Of a stretch of DNA of 64,000 nt, positions 27,101 through 38,425 are shown piece by piece. The stretch covers positions 8,569,700 through 8,633,699 of the forward strand of contig CM055822.1 of the NCBI GenBank assembly GCA_029582265.1, given 5' to 3'. The notes under the pieces are model-generated. The model did no database searches. It was not told the DNA's origin and saw only the letters and a list, made by a program, of their open reading frames with translations. Position 1 is the stretch's first letter, and every line of letters starts with the position of its first letter. This DNA is from Zoroaster sp. YZ-2022 (taxonomy: Eukaryota > Echinodermata > Asteroidea > Forcipulatida > Zoroasteridae). Both the position numbers and the translations under genes were made by a program.

Positions 27101-27881
27101 CACTGCTGACCAATAGGTGACCACTGGCCAAAATCTGTATTCGAGCCAATGAAACATTGGACCTAGTCAGGTTATCGGCTAAAGAATGTGGAGAGAAGTA
27201 GCATTTTGTAAATATTGATTAAATGACCACTTTCTGACCACTAGATGACCATCGGCCAAACTTTTATGAAAATCCCAGATAGATGAAATACATTGAAAAT
27301 GTAGAAAACGACATTTTATTTATTTTTTAATAAATGACCACTGCTGACCGATAGGTGACCACTGGCCAAAATCTGTGTATTCGAGCAATGAAGCATTGGA
27401 CCAAGTTAGGCTGCAATCGGCTGAAGAATGTGGTAGAAGAAGCTATTTGTAAATATTGATTATAATTAAATCACCACAACTGACCACTAGATGACCATCG
27501 GCCAAACTTTATGAAAATCCCCAGATAGATGAAATACATTTAAAATGTGAATAAGACATTTTTGTATTTTTTCATAAAATGACCACTGCTGACCGATAGG
27601 TGACCACTGGCCGAAATCTGTGTACACCCCATATGTAGCACATGTTAATGGTGCATCTGTCCAAGTTTGGCCGCAAAAGGCCACAAAATGTGGGAGAAGA
27701 AGCATTTTGTAAATATTCAGTAAATGACCACTACTGACCACTGGCTGACCGTTGGCCGAAATTTATGAAGATGCCTCGATGGCGCATTTATTCCTCCATG
27801 ATTTGACAAAGTTTGTTTGAAATCGGCCGAATAGTTTTAGAGTTATGGCCATTTTTATTTTAGTCACGTGACCGTTTGACC

Positions 27882-27914
<33 letters not shown>

Positions 27915-29796
27915 ATTTTTGCATTACAATATATCAGCCTGCTTCGCAGGGCTGATATAACTAGAGCTAATGTGCTTCACGAAGCACGAATATCAGCCCT
28001 ATAAACTAAATTTAAAATGTAAAAACGACATTTTTATATTTTTTTACAAAATGACCACTGCTGACCAATAGGTGACCACTGGCCAAAATATGTGTATTCG
28101 AGCCAATGAAGCATTGGACCTAGTCAGGTTGCAATCGGCTAAAGAATGTGGGAGAAGAAGCATTTTGTAAATATTGATTAAATGACCACTACTGACCACT
28201 AGATGACCATCGACCAAACTTTATGAAAATCCCCAGATAGATGAAATACATTGAAAATGTGAAAACGACATTTAAAAAAAAAAAAAAATGACCACTGCTG
28301 ACCGATAGGTGACCACTGGCCAAAATCTGTATTCGAGCAATGAAGCATTGGACCAAGTTAGGCTGCAATCGGCTGAAGAATGTGGTAGAAGAAACTATTT
28401 GTAAATATTGATTATAATTAAATGACAACTGACCACTAGATGACCATCGGCCAAACTTTATGAAAATCCCCAGATAGATGAAATACATTTAAAATGTGAA
28501 TAAGACATTTTTGTATTTTTTCATAAAATGACCACTGCTGACCGATAGGTGACGACTGGCCGAAATCTGTGTACACCCCATATGTAGCACAGCGTAATGG
28601 TGCATCTGTCCAAGTTTGGCCGCAATAGGCTACAAAATGTGGGAGAACAAGCATTTTGTAAATATTCATGAAATGACCACTACTGACCACCAGATGACCA
28701 TTGGCCAAATTTTATGACCATCCTTAGATAGGGCAGGTGTCAAGGTTTAATTTGACCAAGTTTGTTTAAAATCGGCCAAATAGTTTAGGAGTTATGCCCA
28801 TTTTTATTTTGGTCACGTGACCGTTTGCCCGAAGAAAGAAAGAAAGAAAGAAAGAAAGAAGTTGTAGCATTACAATATATCAGCCTGCTTCGCAGGGCTG
28901 ATATAACTAGAGCTAATGTGCTTCACGAAGCACGAATATCAGCCCTATAAACTAAATTTTAAATGTAAAAACGAAATTTTTATATTTTTTTACAAAATGA
29001 CCACTGCTGACCAATAGGTGACCACTGGCCAAAATCTGTGTATTCGAGCCAATGAAACATTGGACCTAGTCAGGTTATCGGCTAAAGAATGTGGGAGAAG
29101 TAGCATTTTGTAAATATTGATTAAATGACCACTTCTGACCACTAGATGACCATCGGCCAAACTTTATGAAAATCCCCAGATAGATGAAATACATTGAAAA
29201 TGTGAAAACGACATTTTATTTGTTTTTAAATAAAATGACCACTGCTGACCGATAGGTGACCACTGGCCAAAATCTGTGTATTCGAGCAATGAAGCATTGG
29301 ACCAAGTTAGGCTGCAATCGGCTGAAGAATGTGGTAGAAGAAGCTATTTGTAAATATTGATTATAATTAAATCACCACAACTGACCACTAGATGACCATC
29401 GGCCAAACTTTATGAAAATCCCCAGATAGATGAAATACATTTAAAATGTGAATAAGACATTTTTTTATTTTTTCATAAAATGACCACTGCTGACCGATAG
29501 GTGACCACTGGCCGAAATCTGTGTACACCCCATATGTAGCACATGTTAATGGTGCATCTGTCCAAGTTTGGCCGCAAAAGGCCACAAAATGTGGGAGAAG
29601 AAGCATTTTGTAAATATTCAGTAAATGACCACTACTGACCACTGGCTGACCGTTGGCCGAAATTTATGAAGATGCCTCGATGGCGCATTTATTCCTCCAT
29701 GATTTGACAAAGTTTGTTTGAAATCGGCCGAATAGTTTTAGAGTTATGGCCATTTTTATTTTAGTCACGTGACCGTTTGACCGAAGAAAGAAAGAA
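24170..29796 (-). repeat. Dimeric higher-order repeat, three copies
   Basis: Unit pairs start at 24170, 26065 and 27961, a spacing of 1895-1896 bases. Odd members share AAAATATGTGTATTCG and a poly(A) spacer; even members share GGCTGACCGTTGGCCG and CCTCGATGGCGC. This is satellite-like evolution of a transposon array. An incomplete relative of the second half lies at about 23640-24169. Confidence 0.8.
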
Positions 29797-31556
29797 CTAG
29801 AGCTAATGTGCTTCACGAAGCACGAATATCAGCCCTATAAACTAAATTTAAAATGTAAAAACGACATTTTTAATTTTTTTTACAAAATGACCACTGCTGA
29901 CCAATAGGTGACCACTGGCCAAAATCTGTGTATTCGAGCCAATGAAGCATTGGACCTAGTCAGGTTATCGGCTAAAGAATGTGGGAGAAGCATTTTGTAA
30001 ATATTGATTAAATGACCACTACTGACCACTAGATGACCATCGGCCAAACTTTATGAAAATCCCCAGATAGATGAAATGCATTGAAAATGTGAAAACGAAT
30101 TTTTTTTGTTTTAAATAAAATGACCACTGCTGACCGATAGGTGACCACTGGCCAAAATCTGTGTATTCGAGCATTGAAGCATTGGAACAAGTTAGGCTGC
30201 AATCGGCTGAAGAATGTGGTAGAAGAAGCTATTTGTAAATATTGATTATAATTAAATGACCACAACTGACCAACAGATGACCATCGGCCAAACTTTATGA
30301 AAATCCCCAGATAGATGAAATACATTTAAAATGTGAATAAGACATTTTTGTATTTTTTCATAAAATGACCACTGCTGACCGATAGGTGACCACTGGCCGA
30401 AATCTGTGTACACCCCATATGTAGCACAGGGTAATGGTGCATGTCCAAGTTTGGCCGCAATAGGCCACAAAATGTGGGAGAAGAAGCATTTGGTAAATAT
30501 TCATGAAATGACCACTACTGACCACCAGATGACCATTGGCCAAATTTTATGACTATCCTTATATAGGGCAGGTGCCAAGGTTTAATTTGACCAAGTTTGT
30601 TTAAAATCGGCCAAATAGTTTAGGAGTTATGGCCATTTTTATTTTGGTCACGTGACCGTTTGCCCGAAGAAAGAAAGAACTAGAGCTAATGTTCTTCACG
30701 AAGCACGAATATCAGCCCTATAAACTAAATTTAAAATGTAAAAACGACATTTTTATATTTTTTACAAAATGACCACTGCTGACCAATAGGTGACCACTGG
30801 CCAAAATCTGTGTATTCGAGCCAATGAAGCATTGGACCAAGTTAGGCTGCAATCGGCTAAAGAATGTGGGAGAAGAAGCATTTTGTAAATATTGATTAAA
30901 TGACTACTACTGACCACTAGATGACCATCGGCCAAACTTTATGAAAATCCCCAGATAGATGAAATACATTGAAAATGAAAACGACATTTTAATTTTTTTT
31001 ATAAAATTAAAATGACCACTGCTGACCGATACGTGACCACTGGCGAAAATCTGTATTCGAGCCAATGAAGCATTGGACAAAGTTAGGCTGCAATCGGCTG
31101 AAGAATGTGGTAGAAGAAGCTGTTTGTAAATATTGATTATAATTAAATGACCACTACTGACCACCAGATGAACATAGGCCAAACTTTATTAAAATCCCAG
31201 ATAGATGAAATACATTTAAATGTGAAAAAGACCTTTTTAAATTTTTTCATAAAATGACCACTGCTGACCGATAAGTGACCACTGGCCGAAATCTGTGTAC
31301 ACCCCAAATGGTACTCGAGTCAATGAAGCATTGGACCAAGTTAGGCTGCAATCGGCTAAAGAATGTGGGAGAAGTAGCATTTTGTAAATATTCATGAAAT
31401 GACCACTACTGACCACCAGATGACCATTGGCCAAATTTTATGACCATCTCTAGATAGGGCGGGTATCAAGGTTTAATTTGACCAAGTTTGTTTAAAATCG
31501 GCCGAATAGTTTAGGAGTTATGGCCATTTTTATTTTGGTCACGTGACCGTTTGCCC

Positions 31557-31560
<4 letters not shown>

Positions 31561-31625
<65 letters not shown>

Positions 31626-31671
31626 AGTTGTAGCATTACAATATATCAGCCTGCTTCGCAGGGCTGATATA

Positions 31672-31723
<52 letters not shown>

Positions 31724-31835
31724 AGTTGTAGCATTACAATATATCAGCCTGCTTCGCAGGGCTGATATAAAGAAAGAAAGAAAGAAAGAATTTTTGCATT
31801 ACAATATATCAGCCTGCTTCGCAGGGCTGATATAA
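31561..31835 (-). repeat. Repeated 5'-end modules with GAAA microsatellite
   Basis: Three successive (GAAA)n tracts are each followed by the ATATCAGCC stem-loop terminal module and no body. A similar double module closes the array at 32466-32641, and another lies at 22782-22976. The 5' end plus microsatellite therefore multiplied on its own. Confidence 0.8.
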
Positions 31836-32534
31836 CTAGAGCTAATGTTAGCTAAAAGCACGAATATCAACCTATAAACTAAATTTTAAAATGTAAAACG
31901 ACATTTTTATATTTTTTTACAAAATGACCACTGCTGACCAATAGGTGACCACTGGCCAAAATATGTGTATTCGAGCCAATGAAGCATTGGACCTAGTCAG
32001 GTTATCGGCTAAAGAATGTGGGAGAAGAAGCATTTTGTAAATATTGATTAAATGACCACTACTGACAACTAGATGACCATCGGCCAAACTTTATGAAAAT
32101 CCCCAGATAGATGAAATACATTGAAAATGTGAATAAGACATTTTTGTATTTTTTCATAAAATGACCACTGCTGACCGATAGGTGACCACTGGCCGAAATC
32201 TGTGTACACCCCATATGTAGCACAGGGTAATGGTGCATCTGTCCAAGTTTGGCCGCAATAGGCCACAAAATGTGGGAGAAGAAGCATTTTGTAAATATTC
32301 ATGAAATGACCACTACTGACCACCAGATGACCATTGGCCAAATTTTATGACCATCCTTATATAGGGCAGGTGTCAAGGTTTAATTTGACCAAGTTTGTTT
32401 AAAATCGGCCAAATAGTTTAGGAGTTATGCCCATTTTTATTTTGGTCACGTGACCGTTTGCCCTAAGAAAGAAATAAAGAAAGAAAGAAGTTGTAGCATT
32501 ACAATATATCAGCCTGCTTCGCAGGGCTGATATA

Positions 32535-32594
<60 letters not shown>

Positions 32595-32958
32595 AGTTGT
32601 AGCATTACAATATATCAGCCTGCTTCGCAGGGCTGATATAATTTAACATTCACCCATAGCCGGTCGTGCTGTTTAGCGTTAACAGGCTGAAAATGCACTC
32701 TTAGTCTCAAGCTTCCAAAAGAATAGCCCTGTATTCGAAAGGCCCTTATAAGTCGTATTATGCAAGAAGTTTTAACGAAAATTTATCGACAACGAGTTTT
32801 GGAGAGTGGATGGAATCTGCCATATTTCTTTTCTCAGCACAATATTCATTTTGCGCATGACCCCCTGTGGCCTGTGCACATGCAGCAAAGTAGCATTGAG
32901 ATATTGTATTTACAAAGGACCGAGATTAATCCTCCTTTGCCTTGTTTTTCTGTTGCAG

Positions 32959-34561
32959 CCTACCTACCAAGGTGACAGCCGGCCGAGATCAAGGAGGACG
33001 ACAGGAAAGTTAGATTTCCGATCTGGTTCGGAACGACGAGACCATTACGAGTGTGGGACTGTGCAGTTCAATGGAAATTCTGGCCCCACCGGCGACTTTG
33101 CCACACTGTCGGCAGTGGAGATCTTCAAGCTGTAATTTTGTCAACTCGTGTGGGATATGCTCGTCGATGAGACTAATCGCTATGCGCAGCAAACAATAGA
33201 CTCAAATCCTGATCAACAATTCTCCTGGCACCCAACCAACATTCCAGAAATGATGGCATTTGTGGCACTTCTCATTGCTATGGGCATAAACAAATCCTCT
33301 CAATACAAGATGTACTGGTCAACATCTGAAGTTCTTCACATCCCATTCTACCCGTCGATCATGTCCCGAAATCGGTTCAGTTCAATTCTTCGGTTTCTCC
33401 ACATCTCAAATAACCAAATTCCTCGTAGAGTCTTGGCTAAACGGGACAAACTTTCAAAAGTTCGGCCCTTGATAGAAGTCCTCGTCCCGAAGTTTCTCAA
33501 CCTGTATAACCCTGCGCAGAATCTGTCTCCAGACGAGAGTATGTTGAAATTCAAGGGACGCTTAAGTTTTGTTCAGTACATGCCTAAAAAACCTATCAAA
33601 CGGGGTATTAAGCATTCTCCCTGAACGAGTCCAAAACAGGATACACGTGTGCTTGGAAACTGTACACAGGAGCCGACGACACCCAAACTGTTTATGATGC
33701 AGACGTACATGTAGATACCAAGTCAGACTGCCATCCACCAAACCTAACAGTTGCAGGAAAAGTCGTCATTGATCTGGTCCATGGACTTGAGAATAAGGGA
33801 CACGTAATATATTGTGATAATTACTATACTAGCCCAGCTCTTTTAGCTAAACTTGCTAAACTAGGATTCAGATGTTGTGGAACTGTTCGTTACACTACAC
33901 AGGGAATACCCCAGGCCGCAAACCCAAAAAAACATAAAATGAAGAAAGGAGATGACCCATTTTTTGGGGTGAAAGGTGGGCAATTGTGTATCGTTTGGCA
34001 AGACAAAAAATCTGTAACACTTTTAACTAATGTAGGCAACACCGATTTGTCCAAAAAGCAAATTCGGTGTAATAAGAGCACAAGTGGATTTTGTGATGTT
34101 ATGAAGCCCAATTGTATTGAAGATTACAACAAAAACATGGGTGGAACTGATCTTGCCGACCATTGTTTTCAGTACTACAATCATGCACACAGAAGCTTGA
34201 AATTGTGGAAAAGAGTTTTTTTTCCATATGCTGAATATCTGTATTGTCAATAGCAGAGTAATATTCACCAGCATAGCAGGGAACAAAAATGTCAGTAACC
34301 TTGATTTTCGTATAGGGATTGTACAGGGCTTGCTGTTGGGTTGGGAACGTAACGCAACAAGTCAGTTGAGATACCATATTCCTATCGAGTTGACAGGGCA
34401 ACAGCACTATCCTGGCAAAAACCCCAAATGGAAAGAAACGCGACTGCATTGTTTGCAGTAACCGCAAATTAGGCAGGCGAAAACAAACAAAGATGATCTG
34501 TAAACAATGTACACAACCTATGTGCATAGTTCCTTGCTTTGAGAAATACCACATCAATTGA
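32959..34561 (+). pseudogene. PB1 transposase exon 2 (broken)
   Basis: Begins after TTGCAG at 32958 in phase 0 (PTYQGDSRPR). Blocks typical of piggyBac transposases follow: ISNNQIPRR, LSPDESMLKFKGRLS with the first catalytic Asp, CDNYYTSP with the second, and DYNKNMGGTDLADH with the third, then a C-terminal Cys-rich domain near 34440-34550 ending PMCIVPCFEKYH. Relative to PB2, a TAT became TAA at 33133-33135. Frameshifts lie near 33610, in the T-run near 34220 (after which MLNICIVNSRV continues in another frame) and near 34428. All three Asp codons survive, but no uninterrupted protein can be made. Confidence 0.88.
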
Positions 34562-34587
34562 TTCTAAATCTGTACTATTTGCCTTCA

Positions 34588-34677
34588 ACCCCCCCCCCCC
34601 CAATTCAATGTTGGGAAAGGTCGGACAAGCCGCAGATTACAGTCCAAACCAACATTGAATTGGGTGGGGGTGGGGGT
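34588..34677. other. Stem-loop in PB1 3' region
   Basis: A C-run followed by CAATTCAATGTTGG pairs with CCAACATTGAATTGGGTGGGG about 35 bases later. PB2 keeps the same structure at about 47274-47370, so it belongs to the transposon. It may be a terminator-like or subterminal recognition structure; role unknown. Confidence 0.65.
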
Positions 34678-35148
34678 GTTAGCATGGATTGTGATATATG
34701 TACACTGAATACAAGTAAATGGTTCATTTCCAAGTAGAAGACCAAAAAAAATCCCCCAAAATCTCATCCAAGTTATTGTTTTTCACATGGAAAAGAAATC
34801 TTATACATGTACCGTATTTGCATGAAATATCACCCATTTGTATTACTTTTCTTCAGTGTAAATACTGATCTAAATATTTCATTGTTTTGCTTTTACACTT
34901 AAAAAATTTGCACAATATTTTCCTCCTTTGTATACACATTTTTACCATCAGTTTAACATACAAATATATCTGAGCCATTTGGTATGTACAGTACACATGT
35001 AAAAAAAAAGTGTCTATTACTGCAGACTGAGGGCGCACTTCAATGAAATTGTGAAAAACCCACTGGTGCTGAAGTGACATTGAGCTCCTAATTACTGTGG
35101 TAAAGAAGGGTACTCTCTTGCATAACTGGCTGGTAATGAAACGGATAA

Positions 35149-37050
35149 ACACGGACATACACAAACTAGTCTTTTAACAACGGAACAGTATTAAGAGACT
35201 GCAAAGATAACAGTCAGGTATCGGAGCTCTAAGTTTGGAGATATTTAGGGACATGATTTAACGATTCATCTTTGAACATCACAGTAAGAAACAGGAGAGC
35301 AGAGACTGCACGTCCCTTCACTTCATACATAATTGTAGACGATAATAGGCCTACATGGTTGTGGCGGTATAGAAGCAGAACTTCAGTTAATTATTGCAGG
35401 GGAGCTCACCTGAACATACCATAAAGGCATATGTTTATTATTTTGCTTGAGACATTTCAGTAATCACTATGGTTTCATATGATGACAATGAAACGTGGAT
35501 GGATAGCACGTCCACCTTTGACTATCTATACAACACAATCATAATACCTTTATCAATCGGCGAACAACAGTTATTTTCCTTTTATCTCGTAGTGACGACT
35601 GTTCTAATTTTGACTCTAAACCCATTGTTCCTTGTTGTTATTCGTCGAGTGGACAATATACCGACATCTACAAAGATATTCCTGGCATCACTCGCCGTCT
35701 CAGACTTAGGTGTGGGTTTATTTGTAGTTCCTTAGAGCAAGGACAGCTCTACAAACTGCATCTATATGCATATTGGATATGACAAGGTACAAACAACAGA
35801 ACAGAATATGAATTCATTTCAAACGTATTGATGAAACACAAAGCTGTCAACTTATGATAGTCAAAGGTCGATGTGCGGACATCGACCTTACAGACTTTCA
35901 AACAGAAATTGACCGGAGCACTTTTGACAAACTTTTTAGATGTTAGCCAGGTGGTAAATATCCAAATTAAGAAGAGTACCGAGAGCTGTGTAAAATGGAC
36001 CGATGTGCACTCTAGTCCAGTGAGCAGCAAAACGCGTATAAATAGGGAGTGCTTTACGCCCAACGAGCCAAGAAACCATGATCATTGGTCAGTCAGCTCC
36101 ATCCAAGCAGTCTTTCAAGGCAAGATGTAGGCCTACAGTTCCTGACAGCGCATCGCTTCGTTGCTAGTGGATTGAACACTGTCAATTGATCACCTCGGCT
36201 TGGTAAATATAGCCAAGAATACTACATTAACGACGAGGAGAACAATAGTACACAAGTAAAAAAATAATATACTGGAAAAACAAAAACAAAACAAAACAAA
36301 TATAAACAAATAAAGGTGTTTTATAATTATCATATACAGTCAGAAATAATATGTTTATGGGTCTGAATTTTTCGTTTTGACATTGTTCTGTTGTTGAAAT
36401 TTGACGATATTATACTCTAGGCTAACCCATAAACTTTTATTGCAAAACTTTGCCTTATATATGTCAACATTATTCAGGATATCATTGTATCATATAGCGT
36501 ACTGTGTAAAATAAATATACCGAAAGCTGCTATACCGTAAGTGTTGCCATGGTGCGTTTTCATACGAGCTAAACTGTATCAAATGAAATATAATTTACTG
36601 GTAATCAGGGCAAACTGTTGTGTATCACTCCCAACAGAAGGCGTTAGCAGCATGATAGCGAGTGATAGATTGATCATGGAGGAAGGAATTCCTTCACCCA
36701 TGGGTTTATTAATTAACCATAATATAGCAGCTTTCCCGTTTTCTTGTATATTATTCATTTGGCACATATAAGACTTGCACTGTATTTTCAACATCATTGT
36801 AAATATAGTTATCCAGCCAATTGAAAACTTTGTGACTACCTCATGGTTTGGAAAAAATGAGTACCACTTACGTACTTAATACGAGGTTGTGTACAATTGT
36901 ATTTTTTTTAACGTATACTTTTTTGACAAGAAATTTCTCTTTTGGAAATTGATTAGATCATAAACGGAAAAACTCGTCCCAATGACTTTGTACACAACCT
37001 CGTACGCAATGTACCGGTAACTAATTTAGTCCATACCGTGAGGTAGTCAT
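35149..37050 (+). repeat. GPCR locus copy 1 (leader, truncated gene, diverged flank)
   Basis: From ACACGGACATACACAAACTAG onward this aligns to 49478 and following, and after the deletion junction at about 35733 to the GPCR 3' flank (50735 and following), then in patches to 1-2250. It is more diverged from the other copies than they are from each other, so this duplication looks older. Confidence 0.8.
35469..35735 (+). pseudogene. Truncated class A GPCR (TM1-TM2 only)
   Basis: The 88-codon frame encodes an N-terminus with an Asn-Glu-Thr glycosylation site (residues 7-9), then TM1 with LTLNPLFLVVIRR and TM2 with LASLAVSDLGVGLFVVP, where it stops. The sequence then jumps to AGAGCAAGGAC, which in the intact sister follows the stop codon (about 50735), so about 765 bases covering TM2-TM7 were deleted at a short CTT-type junction. 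The N-terminus is about 32 residues longer than in the intact sister, which may show the ancestral form. If expressed it could only make a two-helix peptide; pseudogene is most likely. Confidence 0.85.
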
Positions 37051-37718
37051 ATTTTGCAAAGGTCTATCATCTTTTATTATAACAATATCAATTTCATATT
37101 CAAAAGACCTGTCAATTTTGCGTTACAATGTGTGAATTTAAACTTCTTATTTGCACCGGAAGTAAAGGTCATGTCAATTGAAGGTCATATATATGACGAA
37201 ATAAAACTTCCTGGTGATCATGACAAAATAACGTTAGTATCTGCTTTGGTTCAATTTAGGAAATTGGAAAAAATTCATTTTTAAAACTGGCTCTAACTAG
37301 GGGCGCTCTCATATGTGATGACGCCATCAAACGTAGTTTTCGAGAAGATGAGAAGATGTCACTAGTCACTTTATTCACAGAAGTCATATTCAAATGTTAA
37401 ACGACCTTTTCACAAAGGGGATGAACATTTGCACGATTTGTGCGACCACTCTTAGCCACCATAATTTGGTGTATGGGAAATTTGGTCAGGTTCCAGTAAC
37501 TGCGAATACATATGTATCACGTATTTCAATAGTTGGAAAAAAATTCATCGCACCTATAATAACAACTCATTTTTGCGCAATCACGATTTTTTAAAGCAGT
37601 TTAAAAACTCAATTGCGGCGACATGGGTTCCAATCCCAGCAGCGTCGCTTTTCTTTTTTCGGTTTATATGGTTGCGCGATCACCGTGGTTTATGTAAGCA
37701 GTTTAAAATTCAACTCCA
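37051..37718. other. Unassigned AT-rich stretch
   Basis: I see no gene, repeat family or motif that I can support here. Short plus frames at 37054 and 37394 lack recognisable domains. Confidence 0.5.
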
Positions 37719-37724
37719 AGATAC

Positions 37725-38050
37725 CAACAGGATTGATGGCGCAAGCCGTTAGTCTACTGTCAACTGCAGGCAGTTTCACTTTCAGGGTGGTACCGGTACG
37801 TCCGGGTTCGAATCCTGCTCCTGACACATAGGGACATGACAGCTGCTGGCTGCGGCAATGGCTTGGGGACCATCATGTCTCTACCCCGAAGGTTTAAGCG
37901 TGAAGGAAATGTACGAACAGGGCAGAAACGTAGGGACCGGGTGGTAGCAACCCCCAGAAGGGTGCTAAGGTGATCACCATGCCCCTTGTCGTTTTTTCCA
38001 CATCGAAAGTTTTCTCCGATTCGCTTCAAAATTACACAGGTTTCTGCCGG
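37725..38050 (+). mobile_element. tRNA-derived SINE candidate
   Basis: TGGCGCAAGCC near 37737 resembles a Pol III A box, and GGTTCGAATCC near 37806 is a perfect B box, with spacing like a tRNA plus a small insertion. The flanking arms do not fold as a normal tRNA, so a tRNA gene is unlikely. A body follows with ATGACAGCTGCTGGCTGCGG and ACCATCATGTCTCTACCCC. A second near-B-box, GGTTCCAATCC, at about 37627 suggests an older partial copy. Ends and tail are not defined. Confidence 0.5.
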
Positions 38051-38059
38051 AAGGAGAGG

Positions 38060-38290
38060 TCAGATTGGGGGTCATGTCTGTGTGCGAAATATCCCATAAT
38101 TTAAGATCTGTAAGATATTGCAAAGATTGTGAAAATAACCTTTTGTGGTTCATGAGATATGATTGTTTTAAAATATTAAACTTTGATTTAGTGTAATTCG
38201 ATATCTGATGACGTCACCATAACGTCACAACTTTAGATACAACTACATGATAAGGTATAGCTATTTGTTTTAAGGTTCTTTGAACTTTGC
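38060..38290 (-). mobile_element. Fragment of Helitron-like element family B
   Basis: The reverse complement matches the start of the element at 58257: the TCATGAACCACAAAA motif, ATCAGATATCGAATTACAC and the adjacent TCA/GTCA-rich stretch are shared. Neither terminus is present. Confidence 0.7.
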
Positions 38291-38425
38291 ACCTATTTTT
38301 TTGTTGCTAGATAAGTTTCACCGAGAAGAATCGTGTATTGTATAAATCAAAATAATCAAGTAATCGATAAGTTTTTTATTTGGGATGAAATAATGGGCTG
38401 TCCAAAAGTTCTATACATTTTTCAA

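Larger units (their letters stand above)
15978..32641 (-). mobile_element. Head-to-tail array of about 18 Helitron-like (Helentron/HINE-type) units
   Basis: Unit starts (CTAGAGCTAATG) lie at 15978, 16879, 17808, 18775, 19430, 20313, 21254, 21909, 22977, 24170, 25117, 26065, 27010, 27961, 28907, 29797, 30680 and 31836. Read on the minus strand, each unit ends with a GGGCTGATAT motif, a hairpin GTGCTTC-GT-GAAGCAC, then ATTAGCTCTAG, so CTAG is the terminus about 11 bases after the hairpin, as in Helitrons. The 5' end, when present, is TATATCAGCCCTGCGAAGC with an ATATCAGCC/GGCTGATAT stem, next to a (TTTC)n microsatellite. The inside has 2-4 repeats of about 245 bp rich in TGACCACT. No Rep/helicase ORF is present. 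The empty site is PB2 near 43502. Confidence 0.85.
15271..35144 (+). mobile_element. piggyBac-like DNA transposon PB1 (with 16.7-kb array inside)
   Basis: Left end CCCTTTCGATCCC and right end GGTAATGAAACGG form short imperfect terminal inverted repeats, flanked by ATAA at 15267-15270 and 35145-35148. The pre-insertion site is visible at about 49471-49484 (GCATCAATAAACACGG). The target duplication is ATAA rather than the canonical TTAA. Without the Helitron-like array (15978-32641) the element is about 3.2 kb. It encodes a two-exon transposase, now a pseudogene. Subterminal GGGCTCTAAAA direct repeats, with a GGCTCT/AGAGCC hairpin at about 15288-15303, may be transposase-binding sites. Confidence 0.88.

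Noticed and set aside
16216..32341. Many 60-99 codon minus-strand frames such as MANGHLVVSSGHFMN and MYFIYLGIFIKFG
   Set aside because: They recur in several overlapping frames because the DNA repeat recurs; no domain, and stops fall at repeat boundaries. Not genes.
36541..36797. Frames on both strands near 36541-36797
   Set aside because: Shadows of the duplicated block; not conserved in frame at 1663 and 53160.
37737..37830. tRNA gene
   Set aside because: B box is good, but no acceptor stem or anticodon stem folds; better as SINE head.
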